Part shown: one piece after another, positions 26,201 to 35,555 of the stretch
Position numbering within the stretch: the stretch's first letter is position 1
Layout: each line of letters opens with the position of its first letter
Assembly: GCA_023409265.1 (NCBI GenBank)
Contig: JAEYHZ010000007.1
Span: 19,777-83,776, forward strand
Source: Bacillota bacterium
GTDB lineage: Bacteria > Bacillota > Clostridia > Acetivibrionales > DSM-1351
Length of the DNA: 64,000 nucleotides
Direction of reading: 5' to 3'
The notes under the pieces: model-generated
Told to the model about the DNA's origin: nothing
The model's input: only the letters and a program-made list of their open reading frames with translations
The model's database searches: none
Translations under genes and position numbers: made by a program

Positions 26201-29200
26201 GGCTGAATATAAGATTCTTCATCTGTAATTAAGATTACCAGATCAAATATAATCCCTTTAAGCCTCATGAAATCGTGAAGCTTTAATGCCCATATAATTT
26301 CTTCAAAGCTGTCCCGGCTTTGGACTGTAAGCAGTACTATGGGCAAATCTCCAGAAATTCCAAAAGGCCATAGCTCTGATTGGCTAAGGTTATTCCGGAC
26401 AATGTATTGAGCCTGATTTCTTCTGTCAATTCCAAAGAGAAGTTTGGGAAGCAGTTTGAAATAGGCCCGTTCGTCATTGCCGCTTATACTGATAAAGCCG
26501 GCTTCAACGATGCTTCTGGTCCATGCCATCTCAATAACTCTGTCAGCAGCACTGACATCGCTATATTTCTCAAGCATATCCAGCGCTACCCTTCTGGTAT
26601 CACAGGTACCCATACAAAAGTTCACAATGGCAGTTTCTCCGGGATCTATGCAAACTCTTATTCTCAAGCTGAAAACAGGATCCAGCACAGGCCCCACAGA
26701 GTTAGTAAGCGGTTGATCCGGCTCCATAGCTTTTGGCATGGATAGATTTCTATTCCGCCCTATAAACTGCGACCGGTCTGTTTCATACTCAATATTACCC
26801 TGCTGGACTCCATTTGTAGAAACTGTATGGTAGCCCCAGACAGTCTGCTTAACATCATCCCTTTTTCTTCTCATGGCCAGCAGACCATTATACTCATTTA
26901 TATACTCTGTTTTTACAAAAAGCTTGCTGAAGGCAGGGTGTGCGCTGTCTGATTCAGGTTGGATAAGAACTACCTCCATATAACTTGTCAGTTCTATAAC
27001 CCTCTTGGAATTACTGTGATTATGGATACTTACCCTTCTGATTTCAGTATTGTCCTCTGCACTGACAAGTATCTCTGTATTGGTTTCAATATTTCCCTCT
27101 CTTCTAATATATTCAGCCTTATGTGGTGAGAAAATCACCTTATAGTACTCAGGCTGAGAGTTTACCGGGTTATAGGTGGTTGACCAGTAATCGTTGGAAT
27201 TCACATTTCTAAGATATATAAAGGCACCAATGTTTGCCATATAATCATTTGACCATCTGTAAACCGCCAGTGAATGGCATCTTGCGAAGCCGCTTCCTCT
27301 ATCGGTCAGCATTACATTATAACTGCCATTGGTCAATAAATGCAGATTTGGTACTGTTGAGAATTTTGTATAACTTCTGATAACAGTCTCATCAGAAGTT
27401 GTCTGCTTCCTGTAAGTGAACAGCGGCTGCTCCCGATGTTCCTTTGAAATCATAACATGGGCAGGGAATTTCTCCTGTATAAGTGAATCAACCGCTTTTA
27501 TCTGCGGGTTCAGATGGAAACGTGTCTGCATGATGTTATTCTTGAAATAGTTGACAAAAGCCAACATGCTCATACCCTGGTGATGGACCATGTAGCTTTT
27601 CACAATAGCGCACTTCTGGCCTTCCTTCAGTCTTGAATGGGTAAAGTCCAGTGCCTCGTACAGCCCAAACTTCCCTTCTGCTCCCAGATCCCGGAATTTT
27701 TCTATATTACTGCAGCACTCCTGAGGGGCTATATCAATTGCCATAATAGTTGCGTAGGGCGCTATTACAAGGTCATTTACCAATCCTCTCTTAAGTCCCA
27801 GAAACGGAACACCAAAGGCCCTGTACTGATAATTCAAGGCAATATCAAAAGCATGATAGCAGGACTCTGATATTCCCCAGGGGATATTTTTGCTCTGTCC
27901 GTATTTGATCTGAGTGTTGACAACAAAATTGTAGGTCTTGTCTATCAAAGTATTTGGATAGCTCTTGATAAGCAGTCTGGGCATAAGGTATTCAAACATT
28001 GTACCAGTCCAGGAAACAAGCCCCTTTTCTCCGTCCACCCTGGTCAATTTCCGTCCCAGCTTGAACCAATGCTGCTTGTTAACTTCACCTTTTGCTATGG
28101 CAATAAGGCTGGTTTGTCTGGCTTCTGATGCAAACAAATCATAATATGATTTACTTGGATGTCCTTCTTCAACGTCGTAACCAATGGCAAACAGATTTCG
28201 TCTGGCGTCATACAGGCTTTTAAAGTGCATTCCGTCAATTAGAGACTGAACCCTTTTTACTAAGTTTTCCAAATCACTCTGATATTTTTCAATTTTATTT
28301 AACATATCAAATACGGCTTCACCGTATTCAGAATACAGGTTGTGATAACTATCCATTGCTTCTGAAAGCTTTTTAACCCAATATCCTTTTTTATTGCCCT
28401 CAGCAAGCTCGTTCAAATATTTTGTAATAGTGGAATATAGCTGTGAATAGCTGCTCTCAAGGAGTTTATTAGGGGCATTCCAGGCCTGATTCTCACCGCT
28501 GTTATCACCGGTGCCTTTATTATAAAAGGCCAGTTTTCTAAAAATTTCTGTTTCAAAATATGGTTTCTCCCCGCCTATCTCTCTATTGCACAGTTCCAGC
28601 AAATCAAAGAATCCTTCAAGATTTTCAGTATCATATATGGGTTTATGTCCATACTGCCTCAGCCCTTCCTCCAATACCATCAGATAGCCTGCAAAATTCC
28701 CGCTGTCAACAGTGGATACAAATTTTGGCCGTAAAACCTCCAGGTTTATTGTATTATACCAGTTATACAAATGACCGTTCCACTTCTGCAGTTTGTCAAT
28801 TGTATCCACTGTATTGGTTATCCTTTCTACAAGCTCCAGGGTATTGATATAACCCATATCTCTTGCCGCAAGTTGTGACACCATCAATAGCCCTATATTA
28901 GTGGGCGAAGTTCGGTGAGCTGCACCTTTAAAAGGCTCCTCCTGGTAGTTATCCGCAGGAAGGTAATTTTCTTCCGGTCCGGCAAATTCATCAAAATAGC
29001 ACCAGGTTTTTCTTGCAAGCAGACGTAGTTCCAGAGATTTTTCATCTGTCAGTGTGTCAAGCTCATTATTTGAAGGCTTGCTTATATGAAAAGCAGTCCA
29101 GGGTGCCAGCAGCCAGACGATAAAGGCTGCCATAGTCAACCAGAAATCTCCCTGATACAGATATATACCAGATATTAAAATGACAGCACCATATACAGGA

Positions 29201-32043
29201 GAAATCCACATTCTCCTGTAATAGCTTGATAAATCATTTTTCAGGGCCAGCTCCATATCCGCGGCAGTAACCCATTCAAGCAGGTTTTTCTTTGATGCGA
29301 GAACCCTGTAAAGTGTTTTAAATATGGCATCTGCCATCAGGTATGCCTGATAAGGCGCAAAGGACAGCATAAGCCCTACCTGCAGAAGAATAGCGTAAAA
29401 TCCGGTTATTATGGTTGCGCTTCTTTTGGCTACGTAAACTCTGTAGTCTCCAACAAATACCAGGTATACAAAATAGCTGAAAATGGGCGCGCACAGAGAA
29501 AGCAGGCTTAACCAAACCCAGGCACTGCAGCTTTCATGCAATATAAACAGACTCAACAACAAAATTATTGCTAATGCAGGGTATACCACGCTTCTTCTCA
29601 GATTATCAAACATCTTCCATTTGGAAAGACCTGAAAGCTGGTTTCTTCCCAGAAGCCAAGGCAGCAGCTGCCAATCTCCTCTTGTCCAGCGATGGAGTCT
29701 CATCATAAAGGAATTATATTTGGAGGGATAACCATCAATCAGCTCAATGTCGGTGACAAGTCCGGTTCTCAGATAGCTGCCCTCAAGCAAATCATGGCTC
29801 AGAACAGTATTTTCAGGAATAACACCATCCAGTGTCTGCTGAAATATATCCACATCATATATTCCCTTACCAGTAAAAATACCCTCGCCAAAGGCATCCT
29901 GATATACGTCTGAAACTGTTGTAGTATAAGGATCTATTCCTCCCTGTCCGGCAAATATTTTTGTAAAGGCGGAAACACTTGCACTCTCAATATTTACGTC
30001 AATTCTCGGCTGAAGTATGCCATACCCCTCTGTAACCAGACCTTTCTCAGTGTTATACACAGCTTTGTTCATAGGATGTGCAATGGTTCCGATCAATTGC
30101 CTGGCTGCTTCAAGCGGCAGCTGGGTGTCTGCATCCAGGGTTATAACATATTTAACCTTCGGAATATCTTCAGGCTTGACGCTGCTGTATACATAGCTGG
30201 TATTATAGTTACCGCGCAATAATCTGTTAAACTCGATTATTGCACCTCTTTTTCTCTCCCAGCCCATCCATTTGTTCTGTTTATCGTTAAACTGTCTTTT
30301 TCTGCACAAGAAGAAGAAAATTGGTTTTCTGTCTACAGCATATTTTTTATTCAGCTGATCTATTCTCTCAAGTGCATTTCCTATTATCTCATTATCCTCC
30401 GGAACTGCCTCTTCACTTGTATCTTTAAAGTCACCAACCAGGGAAAAGTAAATGTTTTCTCCCCTGTTGGCCAAATAAAATACTTCCAGGTTATTTATCA
30501 AGTCAAGAGTCCTTTTGACATTAGGGATAAGTGTAGGGACAATTACCATAGTTGCAAGTTCTTCAGGAATCCCGGCCTTAAGTTCAAGCTTTGGAAAACG
30601 TGCAGGTATAACAAAGCGGCTTATCAAACTGTTTACTATGGCTGAAGCTATTTCGCTGGCCGGAATAAGCCCCAGTATCCCCAATATCAATGCTATTAAA
30701 AGTGAAATACCCCTTTCCCGGCTAAAACTGTATATGACTGGTAACGCAGCAATTATAACCGACAGCAGGATTACTGCCGTAATAAATAATGCTACCGAAT
30801 TCCGTTTAATGAACGGCGTGCTCTCATCTGTGGCTTGGGATTTTCTGTTAAACTCCCGGAATAATCTCACTTGTCCTTTTCCGATCAGATAAAAGCCTAC
30901 ATGGTTTGCCTGAGTAGCATTATTATCCGATTCGTATGCTTCTTTTGCATACTCATAACTCAGCCTGGCAATATTAATTTCAGTAGTTTTGTATTTTTCA
31001 GCGAGCTTCACTATTACATTTCTATAGTAATTTCTTGAGTTGAAATCCATATCGGGATAAACTCCGGCTGGATCCTGCTTCAGTATTCTTTCTACCTCAC
31101 TTAGACTCTCGAACAAAACCGTACTGTCATAGCCCGATAAAGAGCGAAGGCTGTTTATTACATTTCCCATGGAAACCTGTGTAACTGCCTGGTTATGGTG
31201 ATCAATTGCTATATAACTGTCAGTATTTGCACTTTTCTGAACCAGAATACTGTCTATACAATCAACCATCCAAAGAGTTTTAGCACCCTCTTTTCTCAAT
31301 TTCCTGAGCAGGTATTCGACGAAGGCAGGAGATAGGTCCTCCAGTCCATTTATACGGTCTTTAAAGGCATCGCAATCCTGATCAAAATCTTTTATCAAGC
31401 CCACCATTTCCTGAGCTTTGTACCAGTCACGACGGGTAGCACTCATTCTCTCACATACTACCCACAGTTTTTCCATTAATGCCGCTTTCACCATCAGAGT
31501 AAGCATCCAGAGTTCTTCAATGGAAAGAAAGGTATATCTCTGGTAGGCGGTAATAAAGTCGCGTATTATCTTTTCATTCGCATTTCCGTCAACATGGGAT
31601 ACAATTTCAACAGCAATTGAGTAAATCCTGGGATAACCGGTATAGGTTCCCTCGGATATGACAGGTACAGCTTTTCTTATCTCACTTAGTTCTTTTACTA
31701 TGATATTTTTTTGTTCCTCTATTATATAAAAATTATCCAGCAGCCATTCTGCTGCAGGCGGAATAGGAAAGGATGCTGAAGCATCCATATTCAGATTTTC
31801 ATAAGTTTGAAGAATTGCCTGGAATTTTGTATCTATGCGTCGTGTAACCTGTTTTATGCTATTCTTGCTTTTCGCAGTTACCTGGGATTTTGCCAGTTCC
31901 TCGGCATGTCTTTCAAGCTCGTCACTGCATAAAACAATATCCTCAATTTGAAACTCAAAAGCGGTACGTTTGTTAATCCAGATTATTAAAGCAGTTAAAA
32001 TAGCAATCAGTAAGATTATTATTAGAAATATTGATATATTCAT
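23275..32043 (-). CDS. Giant cyclic beta-1,2-glucan synthase-like enzyme (GT84 + glycoamylase-like + GH94)
   Basis: 2922 residues. Membrane segments lie near residues 2-22, 415-480 and 830-1000. The cytoplasmic GT84 glycosyltransferase domain holds VITLDADTQLPLEAARQL (near 634). A glycoamylase-like domain follows (about 1040-1540, with WGISES near 1393), then two GH94 parts: a sugar-binding beta region (about 1565-1930) and the catalytic (alpha/alpha)6 barrel (about 2450-2850) with GGGDWNDGMN near 2601, the motif that bears the catalytic Asp. The order matches NdvB/ChvB-type proteins (about 2800 residues), which polymerise UDP-glucose, cyclise and trim beta-1,2-glucan. A 36-residue Asn-rich repeat insertion sits at 2050-2085. 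It is a single gene with a structured leader upstream. Confidence 0.88.
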   Translation of the reverse strand: MNISIFLIIILLIAILTALIIWINKRTAFEFQIEDIVLCSDELERHAEELAKSQVTAKSKNSIKQVTRRIDTKFQAILQTYENLNMDASASFPIPPAAEWLLDNFYIIEEQKNIIVKELSEIRKAVPVISEGTYTGYPRIYSIAVEIVSHVDGNANEKIIRDFITAYQRYTFLSIEELWMLTLMVKAALMEKLWVVCERMSATRRDWYKAQEMVGLIKDFDQDCDAFKDRINGLEDLSPAFVEYLLRKLRKEGAKTLWMVDCIDSILVQKSANTDSYIAIDHHNQAVTQVSMGNVINSLRSLSGYDSTVLFESLSEVERILKQDPAGVYPDMDFNSRNYYRNVIVKLAEKYKTTEINIARLSYEYAKEAYESDNNATQANHVGFYLIGKGQVRLFREFNRKSQATDESTPFIKRNSVALFITAVILLSVIIAALPVIYSFSRERGISLLIALILGILGLIPASEIASAIVNSLISRFVIPARFPKLELKAGIPEELATMVIVPTLIPNVKRTLDLINNLEVFYLANRGENIYFSLVGDFKDTSEEAVPEDNEIIGNALERIDQLNKKYAVDRKPIFFFLCRKRQFNDKQNKWMGWERKRGAIIEFNRLLRGNYNTSYVYSSVKPEDIPKVKYVITLDADTQLPLEAARQLIGTIAHPMNKAVYNTEKGLVTEGYGILQPRIDVNIESASVSAFTKIFAGQGGIDPYTTTVSDVYQDAFGEGIFTGKGIYDVDIFQQTLDGVIPENTVLSHDLLEGSYLRTGLVTDIELIDGYPSKYNSFMMRLHRWTRGDWQLLPWLLGRNQLSGLSKWKMFDNLRRSVVYPALAIILLLSLFILHESCSAWVWLSLLSLCAPIFSYFVYLVFVGDYRVYVAKRSATIITGFYAILLQVGLMLSFAPYQAYLMADAIFKTLYRVLASKKNLLEWVTAADMELALKNDLSSYYRRMWISPVYGAVILISGIYLYQGDFWLTMAAFIVWLLAPWTAFHISKPSNNELDTLTDEKSLELRLLARKTWCYFDEFAGPEENYLPADNYQEEPFKGAAHRTSPTNIGLLMVSQLAARDMGYINTLELVERITNTVDTIDKLQKWNGHLYNWYNTINLEVLRPKFVSTVDSGNFAGYLMVLEEGLRQYGHKPIYDTENLEGFFDLLELCNREIGGEKPYFETEIFRKLAFYNKGTGDNSGENQAWNAPNKLLESSYSQLYSTITKYLNELAEGNKKGYWVKKLSEAMDSYHNLYSEYGEAVFDMLNKIEKYQSDLENLVKRVQSLIDGMHFKSLYDARRNLFAIGYDVEEGHPSKSYYDLFASEARQTSLIAIAKGEVNKQHWFKLGRKLTRVDGEKGLVSWTGTMFEYLMPRLLIKSYPNTLIDKTYNFVVNTQIKYGQSKNIPWGISESCYHAFDIALNYQYRAFGVPFLGLKRGLVNDLVIAPYATIMAIDIAPQECCSNIEKFRDLGAEGKFGLYEALDFTHSRLKEGQKCAIVKSYMVHHQGMSMLAFVNYFKNNIMQTRFHLNPQIKAVDSLIQEKFPAHVMISKEHREQPLFTYRKQTTSDETVIRSYTKFSTVPNLHLLTNGSYNVMLTDRGSGFARCHSLAVYRWSNDYMANIGAFIYLRNVNSNDYWSTTYNPVNSQPEYYKVIFSPHKAEYIRREGNIETNTEILVSAEDNTEIRRVSIHNHSNSKRVIELTSYMEVVLIQPESDSAHPAFSKLFVKTEYINEYNGLLAMRRKRDDVKQTVWGYHTVSTNGVQQGNIEYETDRSQFIGRNRNLSMPKAMEPDQPLTNSVGPVLDPVFSLRIRVCIDPGETAIVNFCMGTCDTRRVALDMLEKYSDVSAADRVIEMAWTRSIVEAGFISISGNDERAYFKLLPKLLFGIDRRNQAQYIVRNNLSQSELWPFGISGDLPIVLLTVQSRDSFEEIIWALKLHDFMRLKGIIFDLVILITDEESYIQPIFEMIRDLAVSGRSCDLLDKRGGIFIRNVRQMNPEQRNLLFSCAKLIINADLGVGDLIDEALDTDEVIQASRKAKTGTAAANTRNAISMQNPGEIGNNGGIYNTEANTFNDGIHNNETSTVNDGIHNNETNAVNDGTHNKISAIPPLSGQIDREPVNSEKTMVEGSHEEGYIAQITEKLSYFNGIGGFSEFGDEYVICLKAGDYTPAPWSNVIANDKFGFICTESGGGYTWHQNSSQNKLTTWANDPVMDPPSEIVFLHDSTSEAVWSCTPLPVRENHAYVTRHGFGYTTFTHLSHGLEQELTQFAAVEDSIKISILSLKNITAVESVIDAAYYLKPVLGVETGQTAPYIVTSFDKEMDSLLIENVYSSDFRGLRAFLSCSGEEKTYTGHRPDFIGENMNLSCPQGMKGDLKGLVGAGLDTCAAIKTQVRIKPGDTRYIVFLFGQETPEHLKELISKYRTVEKAFAELNRVKEYWRKKLKQIQVNTPEKTMNILLNGWLQYQVLSCRIWARSGYYQAGGAFGFRDQLQDVMAVVYSMPDITKKQILLHCRHQFIEGDVQHWWHDQKTNGIRTRYSDDLLWLPYVTCDYINATGDYEILSLREPYLKSALLGDNEHERYEIPTVAEETGTVYEHCIRAIEKGLGFGPHGIPLMGGGDWNDGMNLIGVGGKGESVWLGWFLYSVLLRMVPLCIYMGDPERAENYRQQADKIIEALEREAWDGSWYRRAYFDDGTPLGSIQNDEGKIDSLAQSWAAITQAARASRVEEAMSALEKYLIDRKNGLIKLLTPPFYDSELNPGYIKGYLPGVRENGGQYTHAATWVIYAFSKLGNGEQAWELFNMINPINHSRTDMERMTYKVEPYVMAADVYAVYPNEGRGGWTWYTGAAGWMYRIGIEHILGLKKQGSFLTIDPCIPKKLNEYSVNYTFGSSVYELTVRNQSHKNREVTSMILDGKTIEGNRIELVDDGRFHTVEAIM
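25789..25896. repeat. In-frame 36-bp minisatellite inside the glucan synthase gene
   Basis: Three 36-bp units (25789-25824, 25825-25860, 25861-25896) encode a 12-residue repeat of the type NDGIHNNETSTV. The first two differ at few positions; the third is more diverged. The region lies between GH94 sub-domains and is probably a flexible linker. Confidence 0.85.
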
Positions 32044-32085
32044 ATATGTATATCACCATTTATAAAAATTTTTTTGAACAAAAAA

Positions 32086-32210
32086 AGTACTAAATCTTCA
32101 TGAATCTCTAAGGAAATCTAAAGTGGTCTGTAATTTCATAAAAGTCTTAACAGGCTTAATTATGAAGAGATTCACTATTATGTTGCCCAAAATTCCAAAA
32201 ATTTAGTACT
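32086..32210 (-). promoter_or_regulatory. Structured RNA element or long terminator upstream of the glucan synthase
   Basis: Outer perfect 10-bp arms (32086-32095 / 32201-32210) enclose inner perfect 9-bp arms (32101-32109 / 32166-32174) in the same register. On the minus strand the outer stem is followed by a run of T (32079-32086), about 40 bp before the glucan synthase ATG. It may terminate the pfl operon or act as a leader attenuator. Confidence 0.5.
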
Positions 32211-32271
32211 ATTTGATAATATTTTTATTAATGGTGAATTTGTTACACTTTACTTGCTTTAGAGCTCTGTT

Positions 32272-32991
32272 TTAAGAGCCCGAGGTCAAAATATTCTTTG
32301 CTTTTTCCACTTCTTCCTGTGAAGGTGTTGGCACTCCCTCAAGAGGGTATTCAAGGCAGAGCTTTTCCCATTTTTCTTTCCCCAATGTGTGGTAAGGGAG
32401 AACCTCAATTTTTTCAATATTCTTAAAATTCTTCAGATACAGGTACGCTGCCATCAAATCCTCTTCGTCATCAGTATACCCGGGTACCAGTACATATCTG
32501 ATCCATACGGGTTTGTTAATATCGCTCAGGTACTGGGTAAAAAGCTTTATCCTGTCGTTTTCAACTCCTGTAAGCACCTTATGCTTCTCAGCATTGGCCT
32601 GTTTCAAGTCAAGTAGAACAAGATCGGTATATTCAAGAACCTCCTTGACCTCGTCCACATTTACGTATCCGGAAGTGTCCACAGCGGTATGAATACCTTC
32701 CTCTTTACATTTCTTGAAAAGTTCCTTGAGAAACTCCGGTTGAATTAAAGGTTCTCCACCGCTTACTGTTATTCCGCCGTTTGATGAATCAATGAAATTC
32801 CTGTACTTGTTTACTTCAGTAATAATTTCATCGGGAGTATATAATTTTGCCCCTTCCGAGCTCCAGGCATCTCTGTTGTGGCAATATTTGCAACGTAAAG
32901 GACAGCCCTTTAAAAAAACTATAAACCTGATGCCTGGACCATCAACCGTGCCAAATGTCTCAAATGAATGAACTCTTCCTTTAGTTTCCAT
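32272..32991 (-). CDS. pflA: Pyruvate formate-lyase-activating enzyme
   Basis: 239 residues. The radical-SAM cluster motif CxxxCxxC is in FLKGCPLRCKYCHNRD (about residues 30-40), preceded by the family signature ETFGTVDGPGIRFIVF and followed by GGITVSGGEPLIQPEF. It generates the glycyl radical on PflB using S-adenosylmethionine and a 4Fe-4S cluster. It lies 38 bp after pflB on the same strand with GGGGGG ahead of the ATG. Confidence 0.97.
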   Translation of the reverse strand: METKGRVHSFETFGTVDGPGIRFIVFLKGCPLRCKYCHNRDAWSSEGAKLYTPDEIITEVNKYRNFIDSSNGGITVSGGEPLIQPEFLKELFKKCKEEGIHTAVDTSGYVNVDEVKEVLEYTDLVLLDLKQANAEKHKVLTGVENDRIKLFTQYLSDINKPVWIRYVLVPGYTDDEEDLMAAYLYLKNFKNIEKIEVLPYHTLGKEKWEKLCLEYPLEGVPTPSQEEVEKAKNILTSGS

Positions 32992-33029
32992 AAAATTACC
33001 CCCCTCTTTACTTACTCTTTTCCACTTAC

Positions 33030-35258
33030 TTATATATTTTCATGAATTGTTCTGTTGATAACATCCAACTGCTGTTCCCTTGTCAGCTTGATAAAGTTTA
33101 CTGCATAGCCTGAAACTCTTATGGTCAGCTGAGGATACTTTTCAGGGTGTTCCATGGCATCCAGCAGCATCTCTCTTTCAAATACGTTAATATTGATATG
33201 ATGTCCGCCTTCTTTGAAGTAGGAATCAAGCAAAGATGACAGATTACTTATTCTTGTATCCTCATCCCTTCCCAAAGCCTTTGGAATGATTGAGAAGGTA
33301 TATGAAATACCGTCCTGAGCAAACTGGTATGGAAGCTTAGCAATGGACTTCAGTACTGCCAGTGCGCCATTCAGGTCTCTTCCATGCATTGGGTTTGCAC
33401 CCGGTCCGAAAGGTTCTCCGGCTTTTCTTCCGTCAGGAGTATTTCCTGTCTTGGCACCGTAAACAACGTTTGATGTAATTGTGAGAACTGAAAGCGTTGG
33501 AACTGAATGTCTGTATGTCCTTTGCTTCTCCAGTTTTTCCATAAATCTTTTTACAAGCATAACAGCAATATTATCGACGCGGTCGTCGTTATTGCCGAAC
33601 TTTGGATAATCACCTTCAATATCGTAATCTACGGCCAGGCCTTCTTCGTTTCTTATTACTTTTACTTTGGCATATTTTATGGCACTCAGGGAGTCGGCAA
33701 CAACAGAAAGTCCTGCTATTCCGCAAGCCATTGTCCTTAATATATCCTTGTCGTGGAGTGCCATCTGCAATCTCTCATATGCGTATTTATCATGCATATA
33801 GTGGATGATATTCAGTGTATTTATATACAGCTTGGCAACCCAGGTAAGAACGGCATCAAAGCGTTTCATTACATCGTCATAATCCAGATATTCTGTTTCA
33901 ATTGGAGTAAATCCGGGTCCGACCTGTACACCTGACTTTTCGTCACGACCGCCGTTTATTGAATAGAGCAGTGCCTTTGCCATATTACAGCGGGCTCCGA
34001 AGAACTGCATCTGCTTTCCGATCCTCATTGCGGATACGCAGCAGGCTATGCCGTAATCGTCTCCCCAGTAGTACCTCATAATGTCGTCGCTCTCATACTG
34101 GATTGAGCTTGTTTTTATTGAAGTATCTGCACAGAACTTCTTGAAGCCTTCTGGAAGATGAACTGACCACAATACCGTCATGTTAGGTTCCGGAGCAGGT
34201 CCCAGATTGTAGAGTGTATGAAGCATTCTGAAGGAATTCCTTGTTACCAGAGTTCTTCCGTCAAGGCCCATTCCGCCGATGCTTTCAGTTACCCATGTCG
34301 GATCTCCCGAGAAAAGCTTTTCATATTCAGGAGTTCTAAGGAAACGTACCATTCTCAGTTTCATTACAAAATGGTCCATTAGCTCCTGTGCTTTCTGTTC
34401 TGTAAGGATACCTTCCTTCAGATCACGTTCGATGTAAATATCCAGGAAGGTGGATACTCTACCAAGGCTCATGGCAGCCCCATTTTGCTCCTTTATTGCC
34501 CCAAGAAATGCAAAATAAAGCCATTGGAAAGCCTCCTGAGCATTCTCAGCAGGTCTTGATATATCAAAACCGTACTGCTGGGCCATTTGTTTCAGATATT
34601 CCAGAGCCTTGATCTGACTCTTTGTTTCTTCTCTTTCCTGAATTGTTTCTCCATCCATGAAATCCAATTCAAGGCTTTTCAGCTGTTTTTCCTTTTCTTC
34701 AATAAGCCTGCCTACTCCGTATAAGGCAACCCTTCTGTAATCTCCTATGATTCTTCCTCTTCCATATGCATCAGGAAGTCCGGTAATAATCCCGGCTTTT
34801 TTAGCCCTCATCATTTCAGGAGTATAGACATCGTAGACACCATCATTATGTGTCTTTCTATATTCAGTGAATAGTTTGACTACACTTTCATCTATTTTCT
34901 TTCCGTAGGCCTCACTTCCCTTAAGTACCATTCTGATTCCACCAAAAGGCATTATACCTCTTTTCAGGGGTTGATCAGTCTGGAAACCTACAATCTTTTC
35001 CAGGTCCTTGTCAATGTAACCAGGGTCATGAGAGGTCATAGTTGATATTATCTTTGTATCAACATCAAGTACTCCACCACTATTTCTCTCTTTGGTAAGC
35101 AGACCGTCCACCTGTTCCCAGAGCTTTGTTGTATCCTGTGTAGGGCCCTCCAAAAAAGATGAATCTCCTTCGTAGGGTGTATAGTTGCTAATGATAAAAT
35201 CTCTTACGTCTATTTCTTCACACCAGTTGCCGCTCTTAAATTTTCTCCATGCCTCCAT
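33030..35258 (-). CDS. pflB: Formate C-acetyltransferase (pyruvate formate-lyase)
   Basis: 742 residues from the ATG at 35256-35258; an in-frame GTG nine bases upstream belongs to the AGAGGTG ribosome site. The tandem active-site cysteines are in IACCVSAMRIG (about 406-407) and the glycyl-radical site is RVSGYAVNF near residue 716, both intact. It converts pyruvate and CoA to acetyl-CoA and formate in anaerobic metabolism; in clostridia this often supplies one-carbon units. Operon with pflA. Three strong hairpins lie in its leader (35297-35437). Confidence 0.98.
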   Translation of the reverse strand: MEAWRKFKSGNWCEEIDVRDFIISNYTPYEGDSSFLEGPTQDTTKLWEQVDGLLTKERNSGGVLDVDTKIISTMTSHDPGYIDKDLEKIVGFQTDQPLKRGIMPFGGIRMVLKGSEAYGKKIDESVVKLFTEYRKTHNDGVYDVYTPEMMRAKKAGIITGLPDAYGRGRIIGDYRRVALYGVGRLIEEKEKQLKSLELDFMDGETIQEREETKSQIKALEYLKQMAQQYGFDISRPAENAQEAFQWLYFAFLGAIKEQNGAAMSLGRVSTFLDIYIERDLKEGILTEQKAQELMDHFVMKLRMVRFLRTPEYEKLFSGDPTWVTESIGGMGLDGRTLVTRNSFRMLHTLYNLGPAPEPNMTVLWSVHLPEGFKKFCADTSIKTSSIQYESDDIMRYYWGDDYGIACCVSAMRIGKQMQFFGARCNMAKALLYSINGGRDEKSGVQVGPGFTPIETEYLDYDDVMKRFDAVLTWVAKLYINTLNIIHYMHDKYAYERLQMALHDKDILRTMACGIAGLSVVADSLSAIKYAKVKVIRNEEGLAVDYDIEGDYPKFGNNDDRVDNIAVMLVKRFMEKLEKQRTYRHSVPTLSVLTITSNVVYGAKTGNTPDGRKAGEPFGPGANPMHGRDLNGALAVLKSIAKLPYQFAQDGISYTFSIIPKALGRDEDTRISNLSSLLDSYFKEGGHHININVFEREMLLDAMEHPEKYPQLTIRVSGYAVNFIKLTREQQLDVINRTIHENI

Positions 35259-35296
35259 GAAAATCACCTCTTTTTAAAATATTATTATGAATATTC

Positions 35297-35437
35297 AGGA
35301 ATGATTATAATAAAGTCATTCCTAGTATAAACAAAACTATCTGTTGTTATAACGCCTCAAGGTTTAAAGGAAATTTTCCGGTTGTAGGAAAATTTCCTTA
35401 CATCAGCGGAGTTTCAACAATGAGCTTGCTCATTGTT
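35297..35437 (-). promoter_or_regulatory. Hairpin-rich leader of pflB
   Basis: Three perfect stems: 35297-35304 / 35316-35323 (8 bp), 35367-35379 / 35387-35399 (13 bp) and 35416-35425 / 35428-35437 (10 bp, two-base loop). None has a T tract typical of a terminator. They fill the space between the upstream terminator (35494-35523) and pflB. Confidence 0.45.
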
Positions 35438-35493
35438 ATTTATACCACAAAAGAGATGCTTAAACCACAAATTTTTGCAGGAAATAAAATACA

Positions 35494-35523
35494 AACCCGC
35501 AGAATCCTTTGACCATGCGGGTT
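35494..35523 (-). terminator. Terminator after the 124-codon gene
   Basis: AACCCGCA (35494-35501) pairs with TGCGGGTT (35516-35523); on the minus strand TTTGTATTTTATTT follows. Confidence 0.75.
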
Positions 35524-35555
35524 ACAAAATATAAAAAAGTTTATTGTATACAAGA

